DNA of 64,000 nt from Arthrobacter zhaoxinii (GTDB lineage Bacteria; Actinomycetota; Actinomycetes; Actinomycetales; Micrococcaceae), in NCBI RefSeq assembly GCF_025244925.1, contig NZ_CP104275.1, positions 2,790,001 through 2,854,000 of the forward strand, read 5' to 3'. A model generated the notes under the pieces. That model made no database searches, was not told the DNA's origin, and worked only from the letters and a program-made list of their open reading frames with translations. Both the position numbers and the translations under genes were made by a program. Positions 16,792 through 25,165 of the stretch are shown here, one piece after another (position 1 is the stretch's first letter; each line of letters starts with the position of its first letter).

Positions 16792-17576
16792 TGGACAGCG
16801 GCCGCCGTGCGCATCAGGGCGGCGGTTTCCTTCGGACGGGTGTACATCAGCACGTGCGGCTGGCCGGGGATCTCCGCCGTTACCGCACCGGGGCGGGCAC
16901 GAGCGAGCCGGGCCAGCCAGTCGGCGCGCACCACCGGGTCCTTGCCGCCGCGCACCAGCAGCACCGGGGGCTTGACCCCGCCGATCCGCTCCTCGAGCCG
17001 GTGGTGGATCATCACGGGCAGCGTGGACAAATACCAGCGGGGACCGGCGCGGAGATAGTCGGTGACCAGCATGTAGTTGACCGCCGGCGGTTCGCCCAGG
17101 CAGTCCTGCAGCAGCCGCAGCGCCTGCAGCGGGGCCGAGCGCTCGGCGGCGTTGATGGTCGGTCCCAGCAGGACCACCGAGGAGGCGGCCTCCGGAGCGG
17201 CGAGCGCCATCTCCACCACCACCTGGCAGCCCATGGAATGGCCTACCCACTGCGCGCCGGAAATTCCGGCAGCGTCGAGGGCCTGCACGGCAATGCGTCC
17301 GAAGTCCTCCATCTGCAGCTGCCCGTCCGGTGTCGGGGTGCTGCCGAAACCGGGAAGTTCCAGCGTGTGCACAATCGAGGTGCGCGCCAGTTCCCAGATC
17401 AGCGGTCCGTAATACCGCTCCGAAGCGCCGATCCCGTGCACCAGGACCACCTCGCTGCGGGTCCCGGACCATTCGGGCGTCCCGGCGTCGTCAAAGCGCT
17501 GGTAGGTACGGATATCCACCTGCGTCTGGCCTACTGCTATCCGCTGGTATCCGGTTCGGATTTCTGCTGCCGGCAC
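16788..17576 (-). CDS. alpha/beta-hydrolase
   Basis: A 262-residue alpha/beta hydrolase with VLVHGIGASERYYG at the oxyanion loop, nucleophile Ser114 in VGHSMGCQV, a likely acid in VRGGKDPVVR and a histidine near PGQPHVLM. The order and spacing are those of the haloperoxidase/esterase-like group. It starts with GTG 4-5 nt after GGAGG and ends in a GTGA overlap with a second hydrolase. Two different hydrolases in one unit suggest they act on related esters, but nothing nearby names the substrate. Confidence 0.87.
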   Translation of the reverse strand: MPAAEIRTGYQRIAVGQTQVDIRTYQRFDDAGTPEWSGTRSEVVLVHGIGASERYYGPLIWELARTSIVHTLELPGFGSTPTPDGQLQMEDFGRIAVQALDAAGISGAQWVGHSMGCQVVVEMALAAPEAASSVVLLGPTINAAERSAPLQALRLLQDCLGEPPAVNYMLVTDYLRAGPRWYLSTLPVMIHHRLEERIGGVKPPVLLVRGGKDPVVRADWLARLARARPGAVTAEIPGQPHVLMYTRPKETAALMRTAAAVQ

Positions 17577-17649
17577 TGTGCCTCCGCTTGATGTTCCGTT
17601 GAATCGATCTACGCCCAGCGTACCGGGGCCCGGACGGGTTAGGCGATCC

Positions 17650-17679
17650 TTATTATGAATAACTCAGAATAAGACTAGG
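17650..17679 (+). promoter_or_regulatory. AT-rich palindrome and promoter of furA-katA
   Basis: TTATTATGAATAA (17650-17662) is an inverted repeat with 5-bp arms, followed by a third AATAA at 17668-17672. This AT-rich block stands out in GC-rich surroundings and ends 7 nt before the furA start. Such blocks immediately before furA are known FurA operators in mycobacteria and streptomycetes; that it is bound by this FurA is an inference. Confidence 0.6.
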
Positions 17680-18141
17680 ATGATGGACATGACCGAAACC
17701 GCAGCAGCCCAGGAGTCCACCGCCAGGTGGTCCAACGAGCTGCGCGGCCACGGCCGGCGCGTCACCAAGCAACGGCTGGCGGTGCTCCGCGCCGTCGACG
17801 CCGCGCCGCACTCGGTGGCGGACGACGTCGCCGCCGCCGTGCGCGGGGAGCTTCCGGACATTTCGCTGCAGTCGGTCTATGTGGTCCTGGCGGACCTCAC
17901 CGAAACCGGCCTGCTGCGGAAAATTGAAACCCCCGATTCCCCGGCCCGGTACGAGACCCGCGTGAATGACAACCACCACCACGCGGTCTGCACCGGCTGC
18001 GGCCGGATCGAAGACGTGGACTGCGCCGTCGGCCACGCCCCGTGTCTGACCCCCGGAGATACCCACGGCATGACCATCCAGATTGCGGATGTGCTCTACC
18101 GCGGGCTCTGCACCGACTGCGCCGCCGCAGCTGCGTCTTAG
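17680..18141 (+). CDS. furA: Fur-family regulator (FurA type) of catalase
   Basis: A 153-residue Fur-family repressor. The winged helix spans about 27-85 (VTKQRLAVL, SLQSVYVVLADLTETG). The metal-binding region has HHH (99-101) and two CxxC pairs, Cys104/107 and Cys144/147, for structural zinc. Directly preceding katA by 51 nt, it matches the furA-katG/katA arrangement of actinobacteria in which a redox- and metal-sensitive Fur represses a peroxide-defence gene. Three in-frame ATGs (17680, 17683, 17689) compete. An AAGACT box 6 nt before 17683 could indicate a leaderless start there, and AGGA precedes 17689. Confidence 0.9.
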   Translation: MMDMTETAAAQESTARWSNELRGHGRRVTKQRLAVLRAVDAAPHSVADDVAAAVRGELPDISLQSVYVVLADLTETGLLRKIETPDSPARYETRVNDNHHHAVCTGCGRIEDVDCAVGHAPCLTPGDTHGMTIQIADVLYRGLCTDCAAAAAS

Positions 18142-18192
18142 CCCTCCCCCGAATTTCCTTCCCTTTTTGTCAGCTCCAGAGAAAGAACACGC

Positions 18193-19683
18193 ATGTCCAA
18201 CTTCACCACCACGCAGACCGGCACCCCGGTTTCCAGCGACGCACACTCGCTGAGCACCGGCGCCGACGGCGCCATTGCCCTTCACGACCGTTACCTCGTC
18301 GAGAAGCTGGCCCAGTTCAACCGGGAACGCATGCCGGAACGCATCGTGCACGCCAAGGGCGGCGGCGCATTCGGTGAGTTCGTTGTTACCGAGGATGTTT
18401 CCAAGTACACGCGTGCCGCTGTCTTCCAGCCCGGCACCGTCACCGAGACCGTCCAGCGGTTCTCTTCCGTTGCCGGTGAAATGGGTTCCCCCGACACCTG
18501 GCGCGACGTGCGCGGCTTCGCGATGCGTTTCTACTCCACCGAGGGCAACTACGACATCGTCGGCAACAACACCCCGGTGTTCTTCATCCGCGACGGCATC
18601 AAGTTCCCGGACTTCATCCACTCGCAGAAGCGCCTGCCGGGCTCCGGCCTGCGCGATGCGGACATGCAGTGGGACTTCTGGACCAACTCCCCCGAGTCCG
18701 CACACCAGGTCACGTACCTGATGGGTGACCGCGGCCTGCCGACGTCCTGGCGTGAAATGCCCGGCTTCGGCTCGCACACCTACCAGTGGATCAACGCCGC
18801 CGGCGAGCGCTTCTGGGTGAAGTACCACTTCACGTCCAACCAGGGCAACCATGAAATCACCGGTGCAGAGGCCGAGAAGATTGCCGGCGCCGACGCCGAC
18901 TACTACCGCCGCGACCTGTACGAGGCCATTGAGGCCGGCAACTTCCCCTCCTGGGACCTGCACGTCCAGGTCATGCCGTACGAGGATGCCAAGACGTACC
19001 GGTTCAACCCGTTCGACCTGACCAAGGTCTGGCCGCACGCGGACTACCCGCTGATCAAGGTGGGTACCCACACCCTGAACCGCAACCCGGAAAACTTCTT
19101 CGCGCAGATCGAACAGGTTGCCCTGTCCCCCGCGAACCTGGTTCCCGGCATTGACGCCAGCCCGGACAAGATGCTGATGGCCCGCATCTTCTCCTACCCG
19201 GACGCCCAGCGTTACCGCATCGGCGCCAACTACAACCTGCTGCCGGTCAACGCACCGAAGGCACCGGTCAACAACTACTCGCAGGACGGCGCCATGCGCT
19301 TCTCCTACAACTCCCCGGAAACCCCGGTCTACGCACCGAACACGCTCGGCGGCCCCGCGGCCGACGCAGCGCTGGCAGGTGCCGGCAGCTGGGAGAACGA
19401 CGGCGCCCTGGTGCGTTCCGCCGCGACCCTGCACTCCGAGGACAGCGACTTCGGCCAGGCCGGCACGCTGTACCGCGAGGTTTACGACGACGCCGCCAAG
19501 CAGCGTTTCCTGGAAACCATCACCGGCGCCATCTCCGGTGTGAAGCGTCCGCACATCCGCGAAGCAGCGATCCAGTACTGGACCAACGTGGACGCGGTCC
19601 TGGGCGAGAAGCTGCGCCTTTCCCTGGCGCAGGGCGAGACCACGGCCAACGAAAAGGCCGAGTTCGTGGGAGTTGCTGAGTAA
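18193..19683 (+). CDS. katA: haem catalase
   Basis: A 496-residue monofunctional catalase that converts hydrogen peroxide to water and oxygen. The catalytic histidine is His53 in [13 protein letters not shown], the catalytic asparagine is in [12 protein letters not shown] (about 125), and the proximal tyrosine is in [12 protein letters not shown]. Length fits small-subunit catalases. It forms an operon with furA and is closed by a strong terminator. Codon choice is strongly biased to C/G endings, consistent with high expression. No signal peptide is present. Confidence 0.97.
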   Translation: MSNFTTTQTGTPVSSDAHSLSTGADGAIALHDRYLVEKLAQFNRERMPERIVHAKGGGAFGEFVVTEDVSKYTRAAVFQPGTVTETVQRFSSVAGEMGSPDTWRDVRGFAMRFYSTEGNYDIVGNNTPVFFIRDGIKFPDFIHSQKRLPGSGLRDADMQWDFWTNSPESAHQVTYLMGDRGLPTSWREMPGFGSHTYQWINAAGERFWVKYHFTSNQGNHEITGAEAEKIAGADADYYRRDLYEAIEAGNFPSWDLHVQVMPYEDAKTYRFNPFDLTKVWPHADYPLIKVGTHTLNRNPENFFAQIEQVALSPANLVPGIDASPDKMLMARIFSYPDAQRYRIGANYNLLPVNAPKAPVNNYSQDGAMRFSYNSPETPVYAPNTLGGPAADAALAGAGSWENDGALVRSAATLHSEDSDFGQAGTLYREVYDDAAKQRFLETITGAISGVKRPHIREAAIQYWTNVDAVLGEKLRLSLAQGETTANEKAEFVGVAE

Positions 19684-19712
19684 CTTCAGCCCCCCGCTAG
19701 CCAGCTGAAACC

Positions 19713-19748
19713 AGCAGCGGCCGGTCCCTTCGGGGGCCGGCCGCTGCT
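19713..19748 (+). terminator. terminator of furA-katA
   Basis: Perfect 12-bp arms AGCAGCGGCCGG / CCGGCCGCTGCT followed by GTGTTTT lie 30 nt after the katA stop. It sits between katA and the convergent carotenoid operon and may insulate both. Confidence 0.92.
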
Positions 19749-19764
19749 GTGTTTTCCGCCCGTT

Positions 19765-20652
19765 CTACCGGGAAGGCCAGTACCAGATGAGCAGCATCGT
19801 CACCAGGAAACCGGTGAGGAAGTTCAACTTCAGGAACCGCTTCCAGCCCGCATTCGCAGCACCGGAGCCGGCGTCGGTGATCCGCAGGAACGGCAGCAGG
19901 TTGAGGATGTAGGGCAGGGCGAGCAGGCAGCCCAGAACCGCGGGCCACGGGGTGAAGAGCATCAGCAGCCCGGCAGCAAGATAGGCAGCTGCGGCGAGCA
20001 CCACAACCGGCCGTGCCCCCAGCACCGTGGCAATGGATCCGATGCCGCCCTCACGGTCCGGCACCACGTCCTGCACCGCGCCGAAGGCCTGGCTGGCCAT
20101 GCCCCAGAGGAAGAACGCGCCCAGCACCGCCCACAGCCCCGGTGTGAACACTGCACCGGCCAGGACCAGCCCGTACACCGCCGGGCTGACGAAGTGGGTG
20201 CTGGACGTGAGGGAATCCAGGAACGGTCGTTCCTTGAACCGCAGTCCCGGGGCGCTGTACGCAATCACTGCAAACACGCTTACCGCCAGCACCAGCCAGG
20301 ACAGCGGGCTTCCCAGCAGGACCAGGGCGGCCAGGAACGGCACATTGGTCAGGACTGCCGCCCACAGCGTGGTGCGGTGGAAGCTGCGGTCCAGGACGGC
20401 GCCCTCCACTCCCCCCTTGCGCGGATTGTGCAGGTCCGACTCGTAGTCGAAAACGTCATTGATGCCGTACATGGCCAGGTTGTAGGGCACCAGGAAGTAC
20501 AGCGTGCCGATCACCCAGGCCAGGTCGATCCGCCCGGTGGTGAGCAGGTATGCCGCGGCGAACGGATACGCGGTGTTGACCCAGGAAAGGGGCCGCGAGG
20601 ACACCAGCAGCATCCGCAGCGTTCCCGCTGTTCCGGTGGCGGCGGGACTCAC
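19765..20652 (-). CDS. crtEb: lycopene elongase (UbiA-family prenyltransferase)
   Basis: A 295-residue membrane prenyltransferase with about eight helices. The UbiA motif NDVFDYESD binds magnesium-diphosphate, and a second Asp-rich site lies at DVVPDREGG. In C50-carotenoid producers CrtEb adds two C5 dimethylallyl units to lycopene, giving flavuxanthin-type C50 intermediates. It is the last gene of the crt operon. The start is the GTG of a GTGA overlap with crtYf; the much longer open frame upstream is not coding. Assignment rests on the UbiA motifs plus the operon context. Confidence 0.93.
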   Translation of the reverse strand: MSPAATGTAGTLRMLLVSSRPLSWVNTAYPFAAAYLLTTGRIDLAWVIGTLYFLVPYNLAMYGINDVFDYESDLHNPRKGGVEGAVLDRSFHRTTLWAAVLTNVPFLAALVLLGSPLSWLVLAVSVFAVIAYSAPGLRFKERPFLDSLTSSTHFVSPAVYGLVLAGAVFTPGLWAVLGAFFLWGMASQAFGAVQDVVPDREGGIGSIATVLGARPVVVLAAAAYLAAGLLMLFTPWPAVLGCLLALPYILNLLPFLRITDAGSGAANAGWKRFLKLNFLTGFLVTMLLIWYWPSR

Positions 20653-21014
20653 GGCTGCTCCTTGGTGGTTGGTTTGCGGGTGGCTGGTTTGCGGGCGGAT
20701 GTCCCCGGACCGGGGGCGCGTCCGGGCAGCAGCACCCAGAGCGCGGGCAGCAGGAGGACGGCCGCTAGCGGGTAGGCGAAGTCCTCCAGCGGCGCGGCTC
20801 CGGCAAACGCTCCGGAAATACGGTGCTCGTTGTACCAGAAGAGGCCCACGCGGATCATGAGGTTGTCGAAGACCGCTGTCAGCGCCAGCAGCACGACGCC
20901 GGTCACGGCCGCCGCGGACACGAAGTACCGCGGGCGGTGCCCGCGCAGCAGGACCACCGCGCAGATCAGGGCTGCCGGGACGAGGAAGAAAGCGTTGAGG
21001 GTCCAGTAGGTCAC
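20649..21014 (-). CDS. crtYf: C50 carotenoid cyclase subunit (lycopene cyclase domain)
   Basis: A 121-residue membrane protein with three predicted helices of the heterodimeric lycopene-cyclase family. The sequence YWTLNAFFLVPA at the start, and FDNLMIRVGLFWYNEHRISG with PLEDFAYPL near the end, are characteristic of this subunit. Together with the preceding CrtYe-like protein it cyclises the elongated C50 chain. The start is GTG in a GTGA overlap with crtYe, and it ends in another GTGA overlap with crtEb. A Lys/Thr-rich tail follows the last helix. Whether epsilon or gamma rings form cannot be read from the sequence. Confidence 0.92.
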   Translation of the reverse strand: MTYWTLNAFFLVPAALICAVVLLRGHRPRYFVSAAAVTGVVLLALTAVFDNLMIRVGLFWYNEHRISGAFAGAAPLEDFAYPLAAVLLLPALWVLLPGRAPGPGTSARKPATRKPTTKEQP

Positions 21015-21403
21015 GGCCGGGTCCTCTCCACCGGCCGGCGCCGGGAGTTTCCGGCGGCCCGCCCTTCGGTCCGTCCGGCAACGCGTCCGGCAACATGTCC
21101 GGCAACCAGCCGCACCAGGCCGAAGACCACCATGGTCAGGTAGCAGAGGAAGGCCAGGAAAAAGATCTCCTCCACCGGCAGGTGTGGTGCCAGCGTCAGG
21201 CCGAGCATGAACGGGGTCTCGCCCCGGTAGAAGATGTCGGAGCCAATGCCGGCCACGTCCCAGCCGGTGAAGAACACCACCCCGACGGCCAGCACGACGG
21301 CGGCCCGCCGGGCATCGGCGAAAAAGAACAGCCGGAAGCGGTGGTCCAGCAGCATCATGCAGCCCAGGGACAGCAGCAGGAAAAGCAGGTACAGCACACC
21401 CAT
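21011..21403 (-). CDS. crtYe: C50 carotenoid cyclase subunit (lycopene cyclase domain)
   Basis: A 130-residue membrane protein, partner of CrtYf. It shows the family features LDHRFRLFFFADARRA, FTGWDVAGIGSDIFYRGETPF and LPVEEIFFLAFLCYLTM, with three helices, then an Arg/Gly-rich hydrophilic tail. The start ATG shares its A with the TAA stop of crtI (TAATG), so translation is coupled. Two separate short cyclase genes, rather than one fused cyclase, are typical of decaprenoxanthin and sarcinaxanthin clusters; the gene order here (Ye, Yf, Eb) matches Corynebacterium rather than Micrococcus. Confidence 0.92.
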   Translation of the reverse strand: MGVLYLLFLLLSLGCMMLLDHRFRLFFFADARRAAVVLAVGVVFFTGWDVAGIGSDIFYRGETPFMLGLTLAPHLPVEEIFFLAFLCYLTMVVFGLVRLVAGHVAGRVAGRTEGRAAGNSRRRPVERTRP

Positions 21404-23130
21404 TACGCGCCCGCCCCGGCGGACGGCGGACTGGAAGACGGCGGTACATCGGAGGATGCCAGGCCGCCCGGCGGTACGGCGGAGGATGCCAGGCCATCCG
21501 GCCACGACGCTGCCTGTGCCGACCAGGGCGGGGGCTCGGGCAGTGCCTCGGTGCCGGTCTCTCCGCGCAGCCGTTTGAGGATCAGTTCCGCGCTGATCAG
21601 GCACATGGGCAGGCCGATGCCCGGAAGGGTGGAGCCGCCGGCGTACAGCAGTCCCTCCACTTTCCGGCTGGCGTTCGTTCCGCGGAAGAACGCGCTTTGT
21701 TTCAGGATGTGCGCCGGTCCCAGCAGGGTTCCCCGCCAGGAGTTGAGGTCGGCGACAAAGTCCTGCGGTCCCACGGTCCGCCGGATGATGATGCGCTCGG
21801 CCAGGTCCGGGATACCGGCCCAGGAAGAGAGCTGGGCGATGACGGCGTCGGCCATCTTCTCGATCTGCGGATCCCCGGCGCCGTCAATGCCTCCGGCGCC
21901 AAGGGAAGGATCCGATGGCACCGGTACCAGCACAAACAGGTTTTCATGTCCTTCCGGCGCGGCGCCGGGGTCTGTGGCGCTCGGACGGCAGACATACAGG
22001 GACGCCGGGTCCGGCACCGAGGTGTCCGCGCCGAAAATCTTCTCGAAATTGGCTTCCCAGTCCCGGGTGAACAGCAGCGTGTGGTGTTCCAGCTGCGGCA
22101 GGGTCCCCTGCACGCCCAGGTGCAGCAGGAGCCCGCCGGGCCCGGGGACGCGGTGCTCCCAGTAGGTCTCGGGATAGGTCTGCAGTTCTTCAGGCAGGAG
22201 CGCGGTCTCGGTGTGGTGCAGGTCCGCCGCCGACACCACCAGGTCCGCGTCCAGCGACACCACGGTCCCCTCGGCGTCCCGGTAGTCCACTCCCACGGCG
22301 CGCGGCCTGCGGCGGCGGAGGTGGCTGCGGCCCCGCCCCGGCCCGGACGGCGCGGATGTGCGGATCCGGGTGACCTCGGCACCGGTGATGACCTTGGTGC
22401 CTTCGGCCCGGGCCAGATCGGAGATCACCGACACGATCCGGTGGAAGCCGCCCATGGGATAAAGCACCCCGTCGGCCAGGTCCAGCCGGCTCATCAGGTG
22501 GTACATGCTGGGTGTGGTGAACGGCGAGGAGCCCAGGAAGACCGCGGGGTACCCCAGGATCTGCCGGATCCGCGGGTCCGTGAAGCGCTTGGCAACAAAG
22601 GTGCTCAGGGGTTCCAGCAGCAGCCGGGCGAGCCGGGGTCCGTTGCGCAGGACATCCGGGCGCAGCAGCGGCAGGAACGAGGCGAACGTGGTGTAGAGGA
22701 AGCGCTTTTTGGCCATTCCGTAGACCTCTTCGGCGGATTCCAGATACTTCTGGAGCCGGTCACCGGCCCCGGGTTCCAGGGATTCGAAGAGGGCGATGTT
22801 CCCCTCTCTGGTTGCGGCCACGTCCACCGGTGCCGCAGTGTCCTCGAAGATCACCCGGTAGCCGGGATCCAGCCGGACCAGTTCCAGCTGGTCCGCAGCG
22901 GAGGTGCCCAGCAGCCGGAAGAAATGGTCGAAGACCTCCGGCATCAGGTACCAGGACGGTCCGGTGTCAAAGCGGAACCCTCCGGTTTCCCAGCTGCCTG
23001 CCCTGCCGCCGGTCTCCGGTTGCTTCTCCAGGACCGTGACCTGCAGGCCTTCCCGGGACAGGAGGGCCGCGGTGGCCAGTCCGGTGATGCCGCCTCCGAT
23101 CACGACGGCGGTGCGCGGACGCATGCTCAT
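21403..23130 (-). CDS. crtI: phytoene desaturase
   Basis: A 575-residue FAD enzyme that desaturates phytoene to lycopene. The dinucleotide motif VVIGGGITGLATAALL is at residues 9-24, with GGRAGSW just after, and the carotenoid-oxidoreductase C-terminal signature is YAGGSTLPGIGLPMCLISA. The last 50 residues beyond that signature are low-complexity Pro/Ser/Ala and include a repeated PPGGLASS unit, an unusual extension. The ATG overlaps the crtB stop (ATGA). A basic insert of Arg residues (GRSHLRRRRPRAVG) lies mid-protein. Confidence 0.95.
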   Translation of the reverse strand: MSMRPRTAVVIGGGITGLATAALLSREGLQVTVLEKQPETGGRAGSWETGGFRFDTGPSWYLMPEVFDHFFRLLGTSAADQLELVRLDPGYRVIFEDTAAPVDVAATREGNIALFESLEPGAGDRLQKYLESAEEVYGMAKKRFLYTTFASFLPLLRPDVLRNGPRLARLLLEPLSTFVAKRFTDPRIRQILGYPAVFLGSSPFTTPSMYHLMSRLDLADGVLYPMGGFHRIVSVISDLARAEGTKVITGAEVTRIRTSAPSGPGRGRSHLRRRRPRAVGVDYRDAEGTVVSLDADLVVSAADLHHTETALLPEELQTYPETYWEHRVPGPGGLLLHLGVQGTLPQLEHHTLLFTRDWEANFEKIFGADTSVPDPASLYVCRPSATDPGAAPEGHENLFVLVPVPSDPSLGAGGIDGAGDPQIEKMADAVIAQLSSWAGIPDLAERIIIRRTVGPQDFVADLNSWRGTLLGPAHILKQSAFFRGTNASRKVEGLLYAGGSTLPGIGLPMCLISAELILKRLRGETGTEALPEPPPWSAQAASWPDGLASSAVPPGGLASSDVPPSSSPPSAGAGA

Positions 23131-24059
23131 GGTTGCCTTTCGTTTCCCGCGGCGTCGCGGGAGTGGTTTTCACTGCGGTCGCGGTGCCCGGCGACTCGGC
23201 GGGTCAGGACTGCGCGCGCTGCGATGCGCGCCTTCACCGGGTTGGGGACGCGGACCCGGGTGGTGCGCAGCTGCTCCGCGGGGGTGGTGCGGAGCCGGCG
23301 GGCCAGTTCGCTGAACAGGTCCTGGGCGAGCGCGACGGCGGCCCGGCAGTTTGCGGGCAGCTGCGCGACGGCGGCGCCCGAAACCAGCAGGTCGGCGTCA
23401 ATGCCGTCCAGGATCCGGTGCTTATCCGCCTCGGTGAAGGCCTCCACGGTGACCCCGGGGAAATAGCTGCGTCCCAGGGTCTCGAAGTCCTGGGCCAGAT
23501 CCCGTAGGAAGTTGACCTTCTGGAATGCCGCGCCCAGGCGCTGGGCGCCTTCGCGCAGCGCCTTGGCTTGGTCATCGGGCAGCGACATCCCGTGCAGGAA
23601 GCACTCCAGGCACATCAGTCCGATCACCTCGGCGGAACCGTAGACGTACTCGTTGAAGCTGGCTTCGGTGTGTGCCGTCTGTTCCAGATCGGCCCGCATC
23701 GAGGCGAAGAACGGCCGTGTGAGGTCGGGTCCGATCCCGGTTTCCCGCGCTGTCACCGCAAACGCGTGGACCACCAGGTTGACGCTGTAGCCGGTCCGCA
23801 GGGCACGTTCAGTGTCCGCTTCCAGCTCATCCAGCAGCACGCCGACCTCCGCGTGGGGAACCAGCGCCTCCGCCGCCACGCCATCGACAATTTCGTCCGC
23901 CAGCCGGACCAGCGCGTAGATGGTTTCAATCTGCCTGCGCGTCCGGGCGGCCAGCAGTCTCGAAGCCAGCCCGAACGACGTCGAATAGGACCGGATCAGC
24001 ACGGCTGCGGTTTGCCGCGCCACAGTGTTGTAGAGGGCCAGGCCCTGCTCAGCTGCCAC
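23127..24059 (-). CDS. crtB: phytoene synthase
   Basis: A 310-residue squalene/phytoene-synthase family enzyme that joins two geranylgeranyl diphosphates head to head. The first Asp-rich motif is RLADEIVDG, and the second region is QKVNFLRDLAQDFETLGRSYFP. SYSTSFGLASRLL near the start is also typical. The GTG start lies 3 nt after the crtE stop, and the end overlaps crtI by 4 nt. The length is normal, with a basic C-terminal tail. Confidence 0.95.
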   Translation of the reverse strand: MAAEQGLALYNTVARQTAAVLIRSYSTSFGLASRLLAARTRRQIETIYALVRLADEIVDGVAAEALVPHAEVGVLLDELEADTERALRTGYSVNLVVHAFAVTARETGIGPDLTRPFFASMRADLEQTAHTEASFNEYVYGSAEVIGLMCLECFLHGMSLPDDQAKALREGAQRLGAAFQKVNFLRDLAQDFETLGRSYFPGVTVEAFTEADKHRILDGIDADLLVSGAAVAQLPANCRAAVALAQDLFSELARRLRTTPAEQLRTTRVRVPNPVKARIAARAVLTRRVAGHRDRSENHSRDAAGNERQP

Positions 24060-24062
24060 GGA

Positions 24063-25130
24063 TTACCGCCCCCGGTTCACGGCGCGGTCCGTGACCGCGG
24101 ACAGGGCGGTGCGCAGGGCGGGCGGTATGGCCGGGTACTGCAGGTGGAGGCGGGCCCGCTCGGCGTAGTCGAGGACCAGGCCCCGCGCATAGTCCCGGGC
24201 TCCGCAGGTCACCAGCAGTTCCCGGGCGCGGGCGGCATCACGGGCGGTCAGTGCAGGGCTGCCCAGCAGTTCCGACAGTTCGGCCCATTGGGGCGTTCCC
24301 GCAGCGTAGGAGACCAGGACCGTGCGCTTCCCCTCGCGCAGGTCGGAGAAGCTGGACTTGCCCGTTGCGCTTTCGGCACCGAACACACCCAGCAGGTCGT
24401 CCACCACCTGATAGGCGATCCCGATGTCCCTGCCGTACAGGCCCAGGACGTCGACGACGTCGTTCGACGCCTCTGCCAGCACCGCGCCCGCCTGCAGCGG
24501 GGCCTCGAAGGAGTAGACAGCGGTCTTGAGGCGCTCCATCTGCAGAATCTCGTCAACCGGCGGCGCCCCGGGCTGGAAGGACAGGTCCACATCGATCAGT
24601 TCGCCCCCGGCCGAGGCAAACACTGCTTCGTCAAGGATGTCTGCCAGGCGCAGCCGCACCTCGGTGTCCACCTCAAGACGGTCCAGCAGCCGGAAGGCTC
24701 CGGTCAGCGCCAGGTCGCCGGCAATCACCCCTGCGGACAGTCCGCGGTGCCGGGCGGCGCGTTCTTCGACGCCGGCTGCGGCTGCGAGCCCCCGGAAGAC
24801 GCCGGCCACGTTTGCCTGGCCGCGGCGGGTGAAGTCGAGGTCAATCACATCGTCGTGGACGATCAGCGCGGTGTGCAGGAGTTCAAAGGCCGCACCCACC
24901 CGGGCAGCAGCGCCGCGGTCCGTGCCTCCGAGGGTGAGGTAGGACGTCAAAAGGATCCGGGGACGCACCCGTTTGCCGCCGGCAGCCGAATTTTCCAGTG
25001 TCTGCCAGAGGGACAGATAGGCGGGTCCCAGCTTCGCCGCCCGGTCCTTGGCCTGCTCAAAGAACTGCTGCAGGACAACCTCCACCTGGTCCTCGCCGGC
25101 GGACAGGTCGAGCGGGGGGTGCGTTTCCAT
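24063..25130 (-). CDS. crtE: geranylgeranyl diphosphate synthase
   Basis: A 355-residue trans-prenyl synthase that makes GGPP for the carotenoid pathway. The first Asp-rich motif is IVHDDVIDLD and the second is YQVVDDLLGVFG; GGKRVRPRILL is the substrate-binding segment. First gene of the crt operon. The ATG at 25130 has no SD; AT-rich sequence (TTTACT, 6 nt before the ATG) suggests a leaderless mRNA. A further 51-codon open extension overlaps the divergent idi gene and is rejected. A second, menaquinone-linked prenyl synthase is at 47187. Confidence 0.94.
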   Translation of the reverse strand: METHPPLDLSAGEDQVEVVLQQFFEQAKDRAAKLGPAYLSLWQTLENSAAGGKRVRPRILLTSYLTLGGTDRGAAARVGAAFELLHTALIVHDDVIDLDFTRRGQANVAGVFRGLAAAAGVEERAARHRGLSAGVIAGDLALTGAFRLLDRLEVDTEVRLRLADILDEAVFASAGGELIDVDLSFQPGAPPVDEILQMERLKTAVYSFEAPLQAGAVLAEASNDVVDVLGLYGRDIGIAYQVVDDLLGVFGAESATGKSSFSDLREGKRTVLVSYAAGTPQWAELSELLGSPALTARDAARARELLVTCGARDYARGLVLDYAERARLHLQYPAIPPALRTALSAVTDRAVNRGR

Positions 25131-25165
25131 AGGTAAAGTAAACACGTATGGGACAAGGGGAAGAA
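25131..25165. promoter_or_regulatory. compact divergent promoter between crtE and idi
   Basis: Only 35 bp separate the two start codons. The block AGGTAAAGTAAACACGT is AT-rich. It offers TAAAGT (25134-25139) for idi and TTTACT for crtE on the other strand, so the two -10 regions practically overlap. The two genes are probably regulated together. Confidence 0.5.

Noticed and set aside
16792..17472. N-terminal extension of the downstream alpha/beta hydrolase as one 477-residue fusion
   Set aside because: The extra part is an out-of-frame reading of the upstream hydrolase gene; the GTGA overlap at 16788-16791 gives two separate genes.
17653..19554. 633-codon open frame on the minus strand across furA-katA
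   Set aside because: It is the antisense shadow of katA and furA, has His/Val/Gly-rich low-complexity composition and no family features; long antisense frames are expected in such GC-rich DNA.
20653..21105. Extension of crtEb upstream to give a 446-residue protein
   Set aside because: The extra residues are a shadow of crtYf/crtYe; the UbiA fold starts right after the GTG at 20652, which overlaps the crtYf stop.
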